Part shown: positions 44,144 to 53,473 of the stretch, piece by piece
Layout of the letters: each line of letters starts with the position of its first letter
Position numbering within the stretch: the stretch's first letter is position 1
Made by a program: the position numbers and the translations under genes
Notes under the pieces: generated by a model
The model's database searches: none
Told to the model about the DNA's origin: nothing
The model's input: only the letters and a program-made list of their open reading frames with translations
From: an uncultured Prevotellaceae bacterium
GTDB taxonomy: Bacteria > Bacteroidota > Bacteroidia > Bacteroidales > Bacteroidaceae
Assembly (NCBI GenBank): GCA_902778255.1
Contig: CACYXD010000013.1
Coordinates: 1 to 64,000, forward strand
Direction of reading: 5' to 3'
Length of the DNA: 64,000 bases

Positions 44144-45292
44144 ATGACAAAAAGACTAACTACACTACTGATGGCGGCCGTGATAACTATGGGCGCAATG
44201 GGGCAGATCGTCGCTGATGACGTACTGGCCGTGACGAGAAAGGCCAACGACTATTTCATGAAGAAATATGCCGACCCAACAATACCGACCAATGTCAAGA
44301 AGGTACGCCCTTCGAGTCTTTGGACACGTGCCGTTTATTATGAGGGTCTGATGGCGCTCTACGAGATAGACCCGCAACAGCGCTACATGGACTATACCGA
44401 CACCTGGGCCAACTTCCACCAGTGGACACCACGCAATGGCGTGAAGACCTGCGATGCCGATGACCAGTGCTGCGAGCAGACCTACCTGATACGCTATGTG
44501 CAGACAAAGGAGGAGAAGATGCTTGCCCCCACCCTGCAAAATCTGGATTTGCAGATGGGTGCTGAGAACAAGAAAGTGGGCAGTCCGTATGGCTGGTGGA
44601 CGTGGATAGATGCCATTCAAATGGCAATGCCCGTCTATATGCAGGCCTATCAGATTACGGGCGAGAAGAAATACTGCGACCACGCCATGAAGATGTATCG
44701 TTGGAGCAGGAACGAATGTGGCGGGGGACTGTTTAACGTAAAGGACGGACTGTGGTGGCGCGATGCCGACTATGTGCCGCCATACAAGGAGCCCGACGGC
44801 AAGGACTGCTACTGGAGCCGCGGCAATGGCTGGGTATATGCCGCACTTGTGCGATGCATGAATCAGTTGCAAAAGAAGTCGAAGGAATACAAGGAACTGA
44901 AAAAAGACTTCCTCATGATGAGCGAGGGACTGCGCAAGTGTCAGCGAGAGGATGGCTTCTGGAATCCCAGTCTGGTATCTACTAACTACGAGATGCCTGA
45001 GACCAGCGGTACGGCCCTGTTTCTCTATGGTATGGCATGGGGCATACAAAAGGGTTATCTGAAAGCAGACATCTATGCGCCTGTATGCGAAAAGGCATGG
45101 ACTGCAATGGTACGCGATGCCGTACACGCAGACGGCTTTTTGGGCTGGATGCAAGGCACTGGCAAGGATCCATCGGCCGGACAGCCCCTGAGCTATACCA
45201 AGATTCCTGATTTCGAGGACTACGGTACAGGTTGCTTCCTGCTAGGCGCTACAGAATATTTTAAACTATTGCAAAAGAACAACGTCAAATAG
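44144..45292 (+). CDS. GH105-family unsaturated glycuronyl hydrolase
   Basis: A 382-residue secreted enzyme of the GH88/GH105 type, which removes delta-4,5-unsaturated uronic acids from oligosaccharides released by polysaccharide lyases. The start at 44144 gives a signal peptide (MTKRLTTLLMAAVITMGAMG). The longer frame is rejected because it overlaps the promoter. An (alpha/alpha)6-barrel is expected; GWWTWIDAIQMAMP holds the likely catalytic Asp near residue 157, and WSRGNGWVYAALVR the conserved second block. The neighbouring DUF1573 gene follows after 29 bp. Confidence 0.88.
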   Translation: MTKRLTTLLMAAVITMGAMGQIVADDVLAVTRKANDYFMKKYADPTIPTNVKKVRPSSLWTRAVYYEGLMALYEIDPQQRYMDYTDTWANFHQWTPRNGVKTCDADDQCCEQTYLIRYVQTKEEKMLAPTLQNLDLQMGAENKKVGSPYGWWTWIDAIQMAMPVYMQAYQITGEKKYCDHAMKMYRWSRNECGGGLFNVKDGLWWRDADYVPPYKEPDGKDCYWSRGNGWVYAALVRCMNQLQKKSKEYKELKKDFLMMSEGLRKCQREDGFWNPSLVSTNYEMPETSGTALFLYGMAWGIQKGYLKADIYAPVCEKAWTAMVRDAVHADGFLGWMQGTGKDPSAGQPLSYTKIPDFEDYGTGCFLLGATEYFKLLQKNNVK

Positions 45293-45321
45293 AAAAAAGA
45301 ACAACTAAATATGATTAGAAT

Positions 45322-45711
45322 ATGAAAAAGATTTTACTTATCACTATGATGCTCATCTGCGGAATGACTTTCGCAATGGCACAGAAACAGGCAGAGATTA
45401 AGTTTGACAAACTGACTCACAATTTCGGAAAGTTCTCGGAGAAAGAGCCCGTAGTCACTTGCACTTTTGCCTTCCAGAATGTTGGCGAGACGCCACTTGT
45501 GATCAACCAAGCCATCGCATCTTGCGGATGCACGGTACCCGAATACACAAAGGAACCCGTCAAGCCAGGCGAGAAGGGCGAGATTAAGGTAACATACAAT
45601 GGTACGGGTAAATTCCCCGGACACTTTAAGAAGTCCATTACCGTACGTACCAACGGTGTCACAGAAATGACACGTCTCTATATTGAAGGTGATATGGAAG
45701 AGGCTAAATAA
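45322..45711 (+). CDS. DUF1573 periplasmic protein
   Basis: A 129-residue protein with a signal peptide (KKILLITMMLICGMTFAMA) and one DUF1573 domain. The domain is an immunoglobulin-like beta sandwich with the family core NVGETPLVINQAIASCGCT. Function unknown in the family; export to the periplasm is clear. It shares the GH105 promoter and ends at a strong bidirectional terminator. Confidence 0.87.
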   Translation: MKKILLITMMLICGMTFAMAQKQAEIKFDKLTHNFGKFSEKEPVVTCTFAFQNVGETPLVINQAIASCGCTVPEYTKEPVKPGEKGEIKVTYNGTGKFPGHFKKSITVRTNGVTEMTRLYIEGDMEEAK

Positions 45712-45721
45712 AGGTAAATAT

Positions 45722-45760
45722 AAAAAAAGGCGGTGGTCAATTGATCACCGCCTTTTTTTA
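45722..45760. terminator. Bidirectional terminator between DUF1573 and rny
   Basis: A GC-rich stem GGCGGTGGTCAA/TTGATCACCGCC (one wobble), flanked by A-run and T-run on both sides, so it can end transcription of the plus-strand DUF1573 gene and the minus-strand rny gene. Confidence 0.92.
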
Positions 45761-45765
45761 TTTCC

Positions 45766-47307
45766 TTACTTTGCGTAAGCAACAGACCTCGTCTCGCGAA
45801 TCACGGTAATCTTCACTTGTCCGGGATAGGTCATCTCATTTTGAATCTTTGTGGCTATCTCGCCGCTCAGTGCCTCAGTCTCGGCATCGTCCATCTTGTC
45901 GGCACCTACGATGACACGCAGCTCACGACCGGCTTGGATAGCATAGGTCTTGGTAACACCAGGATAGCTCATTGCTATAGCTTCGAGGTCGTTCAAACGC
46001 TTGATATAAGCCTCCACAATCTCACGACGGGCACCAGGACGGGCACCGCTGATAGCGTCACACACCTGCACAATAGGAGCCAACAGGGTCTGCATCTCCA
46101 TCTCATCATGGTGAGCGCCAATAGCATTACAGATATCAGGCTTCTCCTTATACTTCTCGGCAATCTTAGCGCCATAGAGTGCGTGAGGCATCTCGCTCTC
46201 CTCATCGGGCACCTTACCAATATCATGGAGCAGACCGGCACGCTTAGCTTTCTTAGGATTCAATCCAAGCTCTGAAGCCATAACAGCACAGAGGTTGGCA
46301 GTCTCACGAGCGTGCTGTAGCAGGTTCTGACCATAACTGCTACGATATTTCATCTTACCGATAATGCGTACCAATTCAGGATGCAGGCCGTGGATACCTA
46401 GGTCAATAGCCGTACGCTTACCAGTCTCGATAATCTCGTTGTCAAGCTGCTTTTTCACCTTGGCCACTACTTCCTCGATACGGGCAGGGTGGATACGACC
46501 ATCGCTAACCAACTGATGGAGCGCCAGACGGCACACCTCACGACGCACAGGGTCAAAGCCACTAATCACGATAGCCTCGGGGGTATCATCGACCACGATC
46601 TCCACACCGCAGGCAGCCTCCAAAGCTCGGATGTTTCGTCCCTCACGGCCAATCACACGACCTTTCACGTCGTCATTGTCGATATGGAATACAGACACAC
46701 TGTTCTCGATGGCTGTCTCAGTGGCCACGCGCTGAATGGTCTGAATCACGATCTTCTTGGCCTGTGCATTAGCGTTGAGCTTAGCCTCGTCCATAATCTC
46801 GTTGACATAAGCAGCAGCATCGGTGCGGGCCTCGTCTTTCATAGCCTCAACCAAACGGTTCTTAGCCTCCTCAGCGCTCAAGCCAGAGAGCTCCTCGAGT
46901 TTCTCGCGCTCTTTCTGTTGCATCTTTCCTAATTCATCCTGCTTCAGGGCCAGTGCCTTCTTCTCATTGTCAATGCGCTGCTGCTGGCTGTCAAGGTCGT
47001 TCTTACGGCGACCCAATTCCTCCTGACGTTGGTTCAGCGAAATCTCACGCTGCTTCAAGCGGTTCTCGCTCTGCTGGATATGCTGGTTGCGTTGCTGCAC
47101 CTCCTTCTCCAGTTCACTCTTCTTATTGAGGAATTTTTCCTTTACCTCAAGCAGTTTCTTCTCTTTGATAACCTCAGCATCCTTATTGGCCGCCTCGACC
47201 ATCGCATTGTACTTCCCCTTGAGAACCTTGAGGAAAATAAAATATCCGCACGCCCCTCCAAGAACAAGAGCGGCAGCGGCTATCAATACCACAAAAATTG
47301 TATCCAT
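45766..47307 (-). CDS. rny: Ribonuclease Y
   Basis: A 513-residue endoribonuclease that starts mRNA decay at the inner membrane. An N-terminal membrane helix ([20 protein letters not shown]) is followed by a long coiled coil (about 30-190). The KH domain includes [15 protein letters not shown] near residue 222, and the HD domain carries LLHDIGK near residue 350. The C-terminal domain ends [16 protein letters not shown]. The length is typical. It follows zapA by 51 bp on the same strand. Confidence 0.96.
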   Translation of the reverse strand: MDTIFVVLIAAAALVLGGACGYFIFLKVLKGKYNAMVEAANKDAEVIKEKKLLEVKEKFLNKKSELEKEVQQRNQHIQQSENRLKQREISLNQRQEELGRRKNDLDSQQQRIDNEKKALALKQDELGKMQQKEREKLEELSGLSAEEAKNRLVEAMKDEARTDAAAYVNEIMDEAKLNANAQAKKIVIQTIQRVATETAIENSVSVFHIDNDDVKGRVIGREGRNIRALEAACGVEIVVDDTPEAIVISGFDPVRREVCRLALHQLVSDGRIHPARIEEVVAKVKKQLDNEIIETGKRTAIDLGIHGLHPELVRIIGKMKYRSSYGQNLLQHARETANLCAVMASELGLNPKKAKRAGLLHDIGKVPDEESEMPHALYGAKIAEKYKEKPDICNAIGAHHDEMEMQTLLAPIVQVCDAISGARPGARREIVEAYIKRLNDLEAIAMSYPGVTKTYAIQAGRELRVIVGADKMDDAETEALSGEIATKIQNEMTYPGQVKITVIRETRSVAYAK

Positions 47308-47358
47308 CTTTTAATAATATATAGTTGTTAATATTCTCTCAAAACGGTAGTGAATTCT

Positions 47359-47664
47359 TCACTTTTCACTATTCAGTGCTTCTTCCACTTCCGAAGTCAA
47401 CTGCGAGAGAATATTATCATAGGGAGTTGTATCATTCTTACCCAACTCTTTCTCATAACGCAACGCTATCTCGATGAGCGTCATCAAAGCGATGGTATGA
47501 TCACTCTTGCGCCCCTTATAAACCTGCGAATAGGCTCCATAGCGCTCGGTAATGAGTTTGGCGGCTGCACGATAGTACTCCTCATCTTCACGATTGTGGA
47601 GCACCATGCGAATCTCTTCGTCATAGACGTGTAGCGTTATATTGAGTTTACTTTCCTCTGCCAT
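47359..47664 (-). CDS. zapA: Cell division protein ZapA
   Basis: A 101-residue ZapA, which cross-links FtsZ filaments. The N-terminal strand region (NITLHVYDEEIRMVL) and the C-terminal coiled helix (IALMTLIEIALRYEKEL) fit the family. Its start codon shares a base with the stop of the upstream coiled-coil gene (TAATG), so the two are translationally coupled. Followed by rny. Confidence 0.88.
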   Translation of the reverse strand: MAEESKLNITLHVYDEEIRMVLHNREDEEYYRAAAKLITERYGAYSQVYKGRKSDHTIALMTLIEIALRYEKELGKNDTTPYDNILSQLTSEVEEALNSEK

Positions 47665-47990
47665 TACTTCTTCTCGTCAGTTACTTCGTTCTCGTCACTC
47701 AGGATAGCAATGCATTTGTTCACATCGCGAATCAACTTGGCAACTCGACTCTTCGCACCATCTAAGTCGCCATCGGTGATTTCCATCATTCGAGCCATTT
47801 TCAACGATTGGTAGTCACGTTCTTGCTGAGCCAGTTTAGCCTCAAGCTGCTTGACACGCAACTCGCCCTCAGCAACCATCGCATAGAGGTCGACATTTTC
47901 CTTCTTCAGTTCCTTAAACCGAAGAATCATCTGCCGGATGCGGGTCTGAAAGTTGGCTAAGACCTTTTCGTTCTGATTCATGACTGCCAT
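47664..47990 (-). CDS. Coiled-coil protein upstream of zapA (possible ZapB-like partner)
   Basis: A 108-residue protein. Residues 10-75 are predicted to form one coiled coil (RFKELKKENVDLYAMVAEG, LRVKQLEAKLAQQERD). The size, the coiled coil and coupling to zapA suggest a partner of ZapA, but homology to ZapB is not shown. An AGGA ribosome-binding site precedes the ATG at 47990; a second ATG at 47981 is possible. The AGGA lies in a hairpin described separately. Confidence 0.65.
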   Translation of the reverse strand: MAVMNQNEKVLANFQTRIRQMILRFKELKKENVDLYAMVAEGELRVKQLEAKLAQQERDYQSLKMARMMEITDGDLDGAKSRVAKLIRDVNKCIAILSDENEVTDEKK

Positions 47991-47994
47991 TTTA

Positions 47995-48031
47995 TCCTAC
48001 AAAAGTAGGAAAAATTCATCAATCTTCCTAC
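47995..48031 (-). promoter_or_regulatory. Three-arm alternative hairpin before the zapA-rny operon
   Basis: On the plus strand the arms are TCCTAC (47995-48000), GTAGGAA (48005-48011) and TTCCTAC (48025-48031). The middle arm can pair with either outer one. In the minus-strand RNA the last arm, GUAGGA, contains the ribosome-binding AGGA 4 bases before the ATG at 47990. A TACTTTTG promoter-like box overlaps the same bases (48007-48000), so a DNA-operator reading is also possible. Confidence 0.5.
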
Positions 48032-48060
48032 CTTCATAGCAGATATTTAATATTTATTAA

Positions 48061-48690
48061 TTATTTTGTGTCGTTTTGAGGCTGTTTTTCCTTCTTTGCC
48101 AGCATCACAACACGATAAACGAAGTCTGTGGTCCACTTCTCAGAGAAAGCCAGACGCTTATTCAACTCACGCACATCAACAATGGTTTTCAGCACACTGG
48201 CATCCTTATAGTCGTTCTTGTTGAAGATGTCGTGAACAGTCTTCTCTGTAGCGGTACGGATAGCACCCTTGAAGAAACTGGGTAAGCGCAACTTAAACTT
48301 CATCAGATTGCCTGACAGCATCATCACATCCTGCACATACTGCTGGAACTGCGACAGATAACCCTGTACATCCTGCGGTTTCTTACAGCGGCGACGTATG
48401 CTCTGATCTATCTCCTTAAAGAACTCATCGTCCATCTCATAGAGCTCCTTCAACATCTTCTTGCAACGAGCCTTCTCGCCAAGTCCCAGTTTACCACCCT
48501 GAGTAGGCACACGCAACGTCACTTTGAACACGCGCAAATCAGGTAGCGCATTCAGATTAGAAATACCAAGATCCGCTGCGATGACAGCCTGGAAATAGAC
48601 GCGGATAAGGGTCATGAAGTCCTCCATACCGCCAACCTTTACATCTGTATCGGCCGACTTACGACCGAAAATATTTGAAAAAAATCCCAT
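48061..48690 (-). CDS. Conserved hypothetical protein
   Basis: A 209-residue cytoplasmic protein, helical and basic (pairs of Arg and Lys in RRRCKKPQD, FFKGAIRTATEKTVHDIF). No known domain was recognised. It looks like a family restricted to Bacteroidales. It is probably a single-gene transcript with a TAACTTTG box on the minus strand at 48719-48712. Confidence 0.6.
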   Translation of the reverse strand: MGFFSNIFGRKSADTDVKVGGMEDFMTLIRVYFQAVIAADLGISNLNALPDLRVFKVTLRVPTQGGKLGLGEKARCKKMLKELYEMDDEFFKEIDQSIRRRCKKPQDVQGYLSQFQQYVQDVMMLSGNLMKFKLRLPSFFKGAIRTATEKTVHDIFNKNDYKDASVLKTIVDVRELNKRLAFSEKWTTDFVYRVVMLAKKEKQPQNDTK

Positions 48691-48711
48691 AGTTATGTTT
48701 TAAATCGGCTG

Positions 48712-48719
48712 CAAAGTTA
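48712..48719 (-). promoter_or_regulatory. -7 box of the 48061-48690 gene
   Basis: TAACTTTG on the minus strand, 22 bp before the ATG. A well-spaced TTG was not found, so the promoter is only half supported. Confidence 0.4.
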
Positions 48720-48760
48720 CACTTTTTTATCGGAAAAGGTGTATTTTTGCATCAAAAAGA

Positions 48761-48790
48761 TTCGGATGAGAAAAAAAATATGTAACTTTG
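48761..48790 (+). promoter_or_regulatory. Promoter of the rfbA-wzc operon
   Basis: TAACTTTG at 48783-48790 with a degenerate -33 (TTC at 48761) 19 bp upstream. A second TATTTTTG at 48742-48749 is an alternative. The ATG of rfbA is at 48813. Confidence 0.5.
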
Positions 48791-48812
48791 CACCCAATAT
48801 AACGTTATATTT

Positions 48813-49691
48813 ATGAAAGGCATTGTATTAGCAGGTGGAAGCGGCACGCGCCTCTACCCTATCACTAAGGGCATCAGCAAGCAACTGATTCCTATTTTTG
48901 ACAAACCGATGATATATTATCCCATATCGGCTCTTATGCTGGCAGGCATACGCGAAATACTGATTATTTCCACACAACACGACCTGCCGGGATTCCGCCG
49001 ACTGCTGGGCGATGGTAGCGATTTAGGCGTACGCTTTGAATATGCCGAACAGCCGTCACCCGACGGATTGGCCCAGGCATTCATCATCGGCGAAGAATTT
49101 ATCGGTAACGACTGTGCATGCCTGGTACTTGGTGACAATATATTTTATGGTTCAGGATTCAGTGGACTGTTACGCCAAAGTGTAGAGAACGCAGAGAAAA
49201 ACGGACTGGCAACCGTATTCGGCTACTATGTCAACGACCCCGAGCGCTATGGTGTGGCGGAGTTTGATGCTGAAGGCAACTGTCTCAGCATTGAAGAGAA
49301 GCCAGAGAAGCCCAAGTCCAACTATGCCGTGGTGGGACTCTATTTCTATCCCAATAGCGTGGTAGAAATTGCCAAGAATATCAAGCCCAGCGCACGTGGA
49401 GAGTTAGAGATAACCACCGTCAACCAGGAATATCTGGCACAACAGAAGCTGAAAGTGCAGACCCTGCAGCGCGGCTTTGCCTGGCTTGACACAGGCACCC
49501 ACGACTCACTGGCCGAGGCCAGCACGTTTATCGAGGTCATCGAGAAACGCCAGGGGCTGAAGGTAGCTTGCCTAGAAGAAATTGCCTACAAGCGCGGATG
49601 GATAGACAACGACCAGCTGCGCAAATTGGCACAGCCGATGATCAAGAACGACTATGGTAAATACCTGATTCAACTGGCTGAGAACAAATAA
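48813..49691 (+). CDS. rfbA: Glucose-1-phosphate thymidylyltransferase
   Basis: A 292-residue RmlA/RfbA, which makes dTDP-glucose from dTTP and glucose-1-phosphate, the first step towards dTDP-rhamnose and related sugars. The nucleotide-binding N-terminus is [28 protein letters not shown] and the VVGLYFYPN and [10 protein letters not shown] blocks follow. The other rfb genes (B, C, D) are not in the window. It lies 37 bp upstream of the tyrosine kinase gene. Confidence 0.96.
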   Translation: MKGIVLAGGSGTRLYPITKGISKQLIPIFDKPMIYYPISALMLAGIREILIISTQHDLPGFRRLLGDGSDLGVRFEYAEQPSPDGLAQAFIIGEEFIGNDCACLVLGDNIFYGSGFSGLLRQSVENAEKNGLATVFGYYVNDPERYGVAEFDAEGNCLSIEEKPEKPKSNYAVVGLYFYPNSVVEIAKNIKPSARGELEITTVNQEYLAQQKLKVQTLQRGFAWLDTGTHDSLAEASTFIEVIEKRQGLKVACLEEIAYKRGWIDNDQLRKLAQPMIKNDYGKYLIQLAENK

Positions 49692-49728
49692 ATCATATAC
49701 GAATAATAAATATTGTATATATAAAAAA

Positions 49729-52296
49729 ATGGAAGAGAATAAAGCCCTAGATGCTATTCTGGAGAATGTGCCAAAAGAGGAAGAGTCATCATTTGACATA
49801 AAAACCATCTTTACGTTGCTTGTACTGAACTGGCCATGGTTTCTGGTGTCAATTATCATTTTTATATCTGGCGCTTACCTTTATCTGAGATACCAGGACC
49901 CCGTTTATCAGGTATCGGCAAAAATGCTAATTAAGGACGAGGTAAACAACCGCCGTGGTAGCAACCAGGCACTGGCCAATATGCAAGATCTAGGTATCAT
50001 CACCAACTCTACAGGTCTTGATAATGAGATTGAGATTTTAAAGTCACGTATTCTTGCATACGAAGTTGTAAAAGACCTGAACCTATATGTGGAATGTCGT
50101 TCAGTAGGTCGGGTAATAAAACCTGTGGTATACAAGGCACTACCCATCGATATAGATATGTCTGAAGAAGACTTGGATGACTTGGACAATGGCAACAAGA
50201 GAGCTTTCAAGTTCAGATTGACTCTGGAAGGAAACATGTATAAGATAGAAAGCGAAAACAAAGATGAGTTTGAAGGTACATTCAATTCGCTCCCAGCTTC
50301 TATTAACACACCTTATGGCACGCTGTTGTTCACAAAATCTTTGGACTTAGAACCGACGAGAAAGCATACAAAAAATGTAAGAGCAAACAGCGAGGAGCCC
50401 ACAGACAAGAAGGTTGAATGGGAAGTCACTATCACTTCACCAAAGAGTGTTGCCAATGCCTATGCAGGTGCTCTTTCCGTTGCGCCTACGTCAAAGATGA
50501 CATCAATAGCACTCTTGACCATCAATGACAAGAGCCCTCAACGCGGTCTTGACTACCTGAACCATTTAGCCATTGTCTACAACCGTCAGGCAAATGCAGA
50601 CAAAAACGAGATTGCTAATAATACCGAGAAGTTTATCAACGACCGCCTGAAAAAAATTGCAGAAGAACTAGGAACCACCGAGAGTAAATTGGAAGTTTAC
50701 AAGCGCAGCAACAATCTGATACAGATTCAATTGGATGCCACCCAGTCTATGACGCAGGCCAACCAATATTACACCAAGCTGTCTGAGGCAAACATCCAGA
50801 TTCAGATATTGGACGATTTGCGCAAATACGTAGAAGATCCTGCTAATAAATATCAGATTATCCCCTCAAATGTGGGTATGAAGGATGGAGCGTCAAACGC
50901 TCTTATCACACAGTTTAATAAGACTGTGCTTGACCGCAACCGTCTGCTGGCCTCAGCATCTGAGAATTCTCCATTGGTAATGACACAGACCGACCTGCTC
51001 GACCAGCTCGAAGCAAGCATCAAAGAGGCCTTGAGACAGGCACGCCGAACTGCTGATATCGAACGCCAAGGCATTGAATCACAATACAAGGAATATCAGG
51101 CAAAGATTGTAAACACCCCTGAACAGGAGCGAATCCTTACAGAGATTGGCCGTCAGCAGGATGTGATGTCTGGCCTTTATCTGATGTTGCTTCAGAAACG
51201 TGAGGAGAACTCTATCTCACTGGCTGCTACAGCTGACAAAGGAAAGCTCATCGACGAGCCTGCCTTCGGAGGCAAAGTCAGTCCGAAGAGCACCATCATC
51301 ACACTGGCTGCCCTCGTTTTAGGCTTTGCCATTCCCCTACTCATCACCTATCTGCTGCAGTTCCTGCGCTATAAGATTGAAGGCCATGAGGACGTGATGA
51401 AGCTTACCGATGTACCCATTGTGGCCGACGTGGCTGTAGCCAACGAGAGTGCCAAGACAGCAGCAGGCATTGTGGTACATGAGAACAAGAACAACCAGAC
51501 TGACGAGATATTCCGAGCCATGCGTACCAACATCCAGTTTATGATGAAGGAGCACGACAAGGTGATCATGTTTACCTCGGCAACCTCTGGTGAAGGTAAG
51601 ACATTTAACGCAGCCAACCTGGCCGTCAGTTTCGCACTTCTGGGCAAGAAAGTCATCCTAATGGGTCTCGACATCCGTAAGCCAGCCTTAGGGCGTCTGT
51701 TCGAGATTAAGGACCGTTCTATCGGTATCTCGATATTGCTGACCATGGACAAGGTCACTGAGAGCGACCTGATGTCACAGATTCGTTCTTCCGGCATAAA
51801 CGCCAACCTCGACCTGCTGCTGGCTGGTCCAACGCCTCCCAACCCCACAGAGTTGTTGGCTCGCGAGAACATGGATGACATCATGAGAATGCTGCGTGAA
51901 AAGTACGACTACATTATCTTCGATACGGCTCCTGTAGGATTGGTAACCGACACGCTACAGCTTGCCAAGCACGCAGATGTAACTGCTTTCGTCTGCCGCG
52001 CCGACTATACACCTAAGTCAACTTTCGCCATCGTCAACTCGATGAAGAAAGAGGAGAAGCTGCCTAACTTGTGCATCGTGATTAACGGCATTGATATGTC
52101 GAAGAAGAAGTACGGCTACTACTATGGCTATGGCAAGTACGGTAAGTACGGCCGCTATGCCTACGGCTATGGCTATGGACGCTACGGTCGTTATGGCTAT
52201 GGTAGCACTTACGGCACATACGGTAGCTATGGCAGCTATGGCAATTATAGCGATAGCCATTATGGCAACAAAGAAGACAACTCTATCAAGAGATAA
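49729..52296 (+). CDS. Wzc-type chain-length regulator and BY tyrosine kinase
   Basis: An 855-residue inner-membrane protein. It has a Wzz domain with a first helix near residue 38-55, a long periplasmic coiled part, and a GNVR-like region before the second helix near 525-545. A cytoplasmic BY-kinase domain follows, with Walker A SATSGEGKTFNAANLA near residue 620, A' LMGLDIRKP near 645 and Walker B IIFDTAPVG near 728. The last 60 residues form a Gly/Tyr tail containing about twenty tyrosines, the expected autophosphorylation cluster but unusually rich. Co-transcribed with rfbA and a HAD gene. Confidence 0.95.
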   Translation: MEENKALDAILENVPKEEESSFDIKTIFTLLVLNWPWFLVSIIIFISGAYLYLRYQDPVYQVSAKMLIKDEVNNRRGSNQALANMQDLGIITNSTGLDNEIEILKSRILAYEVVKDLNLYVECRSVGRVIKPVVYKALPIDIDMSEEDLDDLDNGNKRAFKFRLTLEGNMYKIESENKDEFEGTFNSLPASINTPYGTLLFTKSLDLEPTRKHTKNVRANSEEPTDKKVEWEVTITSPKSVANAYAGALSVAPTSKMTSIALLTINDKSPQRGLDYLNHLAIVYNRQANADKNEIANNTEKFINDRLKKIAEELGTTESKLEVYKRSNNLIQIQLDATQSMTQANQYYTKLSEANIQIQILDDLRKYVEDPANKYQIIPSNVGMKDGASNALITQFNKTVLDRNRLLASASENSPLVMTQTDLLDQLEASIKEALRQARRTADIERQGIESQYKEYQAKIVNTPEQERILTEIGRQQDVMSGLYLMLLQKREENSISLAATADKGKLIDEPAFGGKVSPKSTIITLAALVLGFAIPLLITYLLQFLRYKIEGHEDVMKLTDVPIVADVAVANESAKTAAGIVVHENKNNQTDEIFRAMRTNIQFMMKEHDKVIMFTSATSGEGKTFNAANLAVSFALLGKKVILMGLDIRKPALGRLFEIKDRSIGISILLTMDKVTESDLMSQIRSSGINANLDLLLAGPTPPNPTELLARENMDDIMRMLREKYDYIIFDTAPVGLVTDTLQLAKHADVTAFVCRADYTPKSTFAIVNSMKKEEKLPNLCIVINGIDMSKKKYGYYYGYGKYGKYGRYAYGYGYGRYGRYGYGSTYGTYGSYGSYGNYSDSHYGNKEDNSIKR

Positions 52297-52317
52297 TTTT
52301 AGAGCCTCAAATACGCC

Positions 52318-52758
52318 ATGACAATTGCTGTAGATTTCGACGGCACTATTGTAGAGCACCGCTATCCTGAGATAGGCAAAGAGATTCCCTTTGCTACGGA
52401 TACGCTGAAAATGCTTATCAAGGACCACCACAGGATAATCCTGTGGTCGGTTCGTGAAGGGCAGCTATTGGATGATGCCGTCAACTGGTGTAAGGAGCGG
52501 GGCGTTGAGTTCTATGCTATCAACCGTGATTATCCGGAAGAGACGACAGACAACAACCAAAACTTCTCACGCAAGCTGAAGGTTGACGTCTGGATAGACG
52601 ACCGTAACATTGGCGGACTGCCTGACTGGGGCACCATCTATCGTATGATTACCCATCACAAAACATGGAACGATGTGATTGACGAGGAGATAAGCCACTA
52701 TAGATTGAAAGCCCATGATGAACATTCCAGGAAGAAGAAACACTGGTGGCAGTTTTAG
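52318..52758 (+). CDS. HAD-superfamily hydrolase (BT0820-like)
   Basis: A 146-residue small HAD protein. Motif I is AVDFDGTIVEHRYP, with the nucleophile at Asp7 and acid Asp9. Motif II is ILWSVREG and the later acidic motif is VDVWIDDRNIGG. It has no cap domain. The BT0820-like subfamily lacks a settled substrate. It lies 21 bp downstream of the tyrosine kinase gene, in the same transcript, and ends at a strong bidirectional terminator. A link to sugar phosphate metabolism is only positional. Confidence 0.85.
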   Translation: MTIAVDFDGTIVEHRYPEIGKEIPFATDTLKMLIKDHHRIILWSVREGQLLDDAVNWCKERGVEFYAINRDYPEETTDNNQNFSRKLKVDVWIDDRNIGGLPDWGTIYRMITHHKTWNDVIDEEISHYRLKAHDEHSRKKKHWWQF

Positions 52759-52770
52759 AGAGCAAAAAAA

Positions 52771-52802
52771 TAACCGTCGGCAATGCCGGCGGTTACCTTT
52801 TT
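52771..52802. terminator. Bidirectional terminator between the HAD gene and rplT
   Basis: An 11-bp stem TAACCGTCGGC/GCCGGCGGTTA with one wobble and a 3-base loop. It is preceded by an A-run and followed by a T-run, serving the plus-strand operon and the minus-strand rplT operon. Confidence 0.9.
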
Positions 52803-52819
52803 TCTTGCTTCAATGCAAT

Positions 52820-53164
52820 TTACTTTACCTTTTCAACGATGGCCTTGAAAGCCTCGGGGTTGTTCAGGGCGAGGTCAGCGAGCACCTTACGGTTGATCTC
52901 GATACCAGCCTTTGACAGGGCACCCATCAACTTAGAATAGCTCATACCCTCCAGGCGAGCGGCAGCGTTGATACGCTGAATCCACAGGGCGCGGAAGTTG
53001 CGCTTCTTGTTACGACGATCGCGATAAGCGTAGGTCAGACCCTTCTCCCAGGTATTCTTTGCTACTGTCCATACATTCTTACGGGCTCCAAAGTAGCCAC
53101 GTGTAAGCTTCAGGATGTTCTTACGTTTTGCTCTTGATGCAACGTGATTTACTGATCTTGGCAT
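52820..53164 (-). CDS. rplT: 50S ribosomal protein L20
   Basis: A 114-residue L20 that binds 23S rRNA early in assembly. The N-terminus [20 protein letters not shown] and the [19 protein letters not shown] block are diagnostic. Last of the conserved infC-rpmI-rplT operon, 36 bp after rpmI. No L20-binding leader was identified. Confidence 0.97.
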   Translation of the reverse strand: MPRSVNHVASRAKRKNILKLTRGYFGARKNVWTVAKNTWEKGLTYAYRDRRNKKRNFRALWIQRINAAARLEGMSYSKLMGALSKAGIEINRKVLADLALNNPEAFKAIVEKVK

Positions 53165-53200
53165 AGTTTCTGTACTTTAAATGTTAGACAATAGGGTTAA

Positions 53201-53398
53201 TTAGCGGAGACATAACAGGTCACGAACCTGCTTCATGTTGCTCTGGTCAACGATGGTAGTACCTACCAAGTTACGCTTCTGCTTCTTGGTCTTCTTAGTC
53301 AGAATGTGACTGTGGTAAGCGTGATGTCTCTTAACCTTACCTGTACCGGTAAATGAGAATCTCTTCTTGGCACCGGAATTTGTCTTTACTTTTGGCAT
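53201..53398 (-). CDS. rpmI: 50S ribosomal protein L35
   Basis: A 65-residue L35, basic throughout, with the family pattern [20 protein letters not shown] and [20 protein letters not shown]. It lies between infC (75 bp) and rplT (36 bp). Confidence 0.97.
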   Translation of the reverse strand: MPKVKTNSGAKKRFSFTGTGKVKRHHAYHSHILTKKTKKQKRNLVGTTIVDQSNMKQVRDLLCLR

Positions 53399-53473
53399 TG
53401 TTTTTAAATATTTAAATTGTTATTAATAATCGGCAGCTACGCATATACCGGGCGCGCCACCTGTTTTTCTTTC

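Noticed and set aside
53165-53200. L20-type autoregulatory leader between rpmI and rplT
   Set aside because: Only 36 bp are available and no long-range pairing resembling known L20 leaders was seen.
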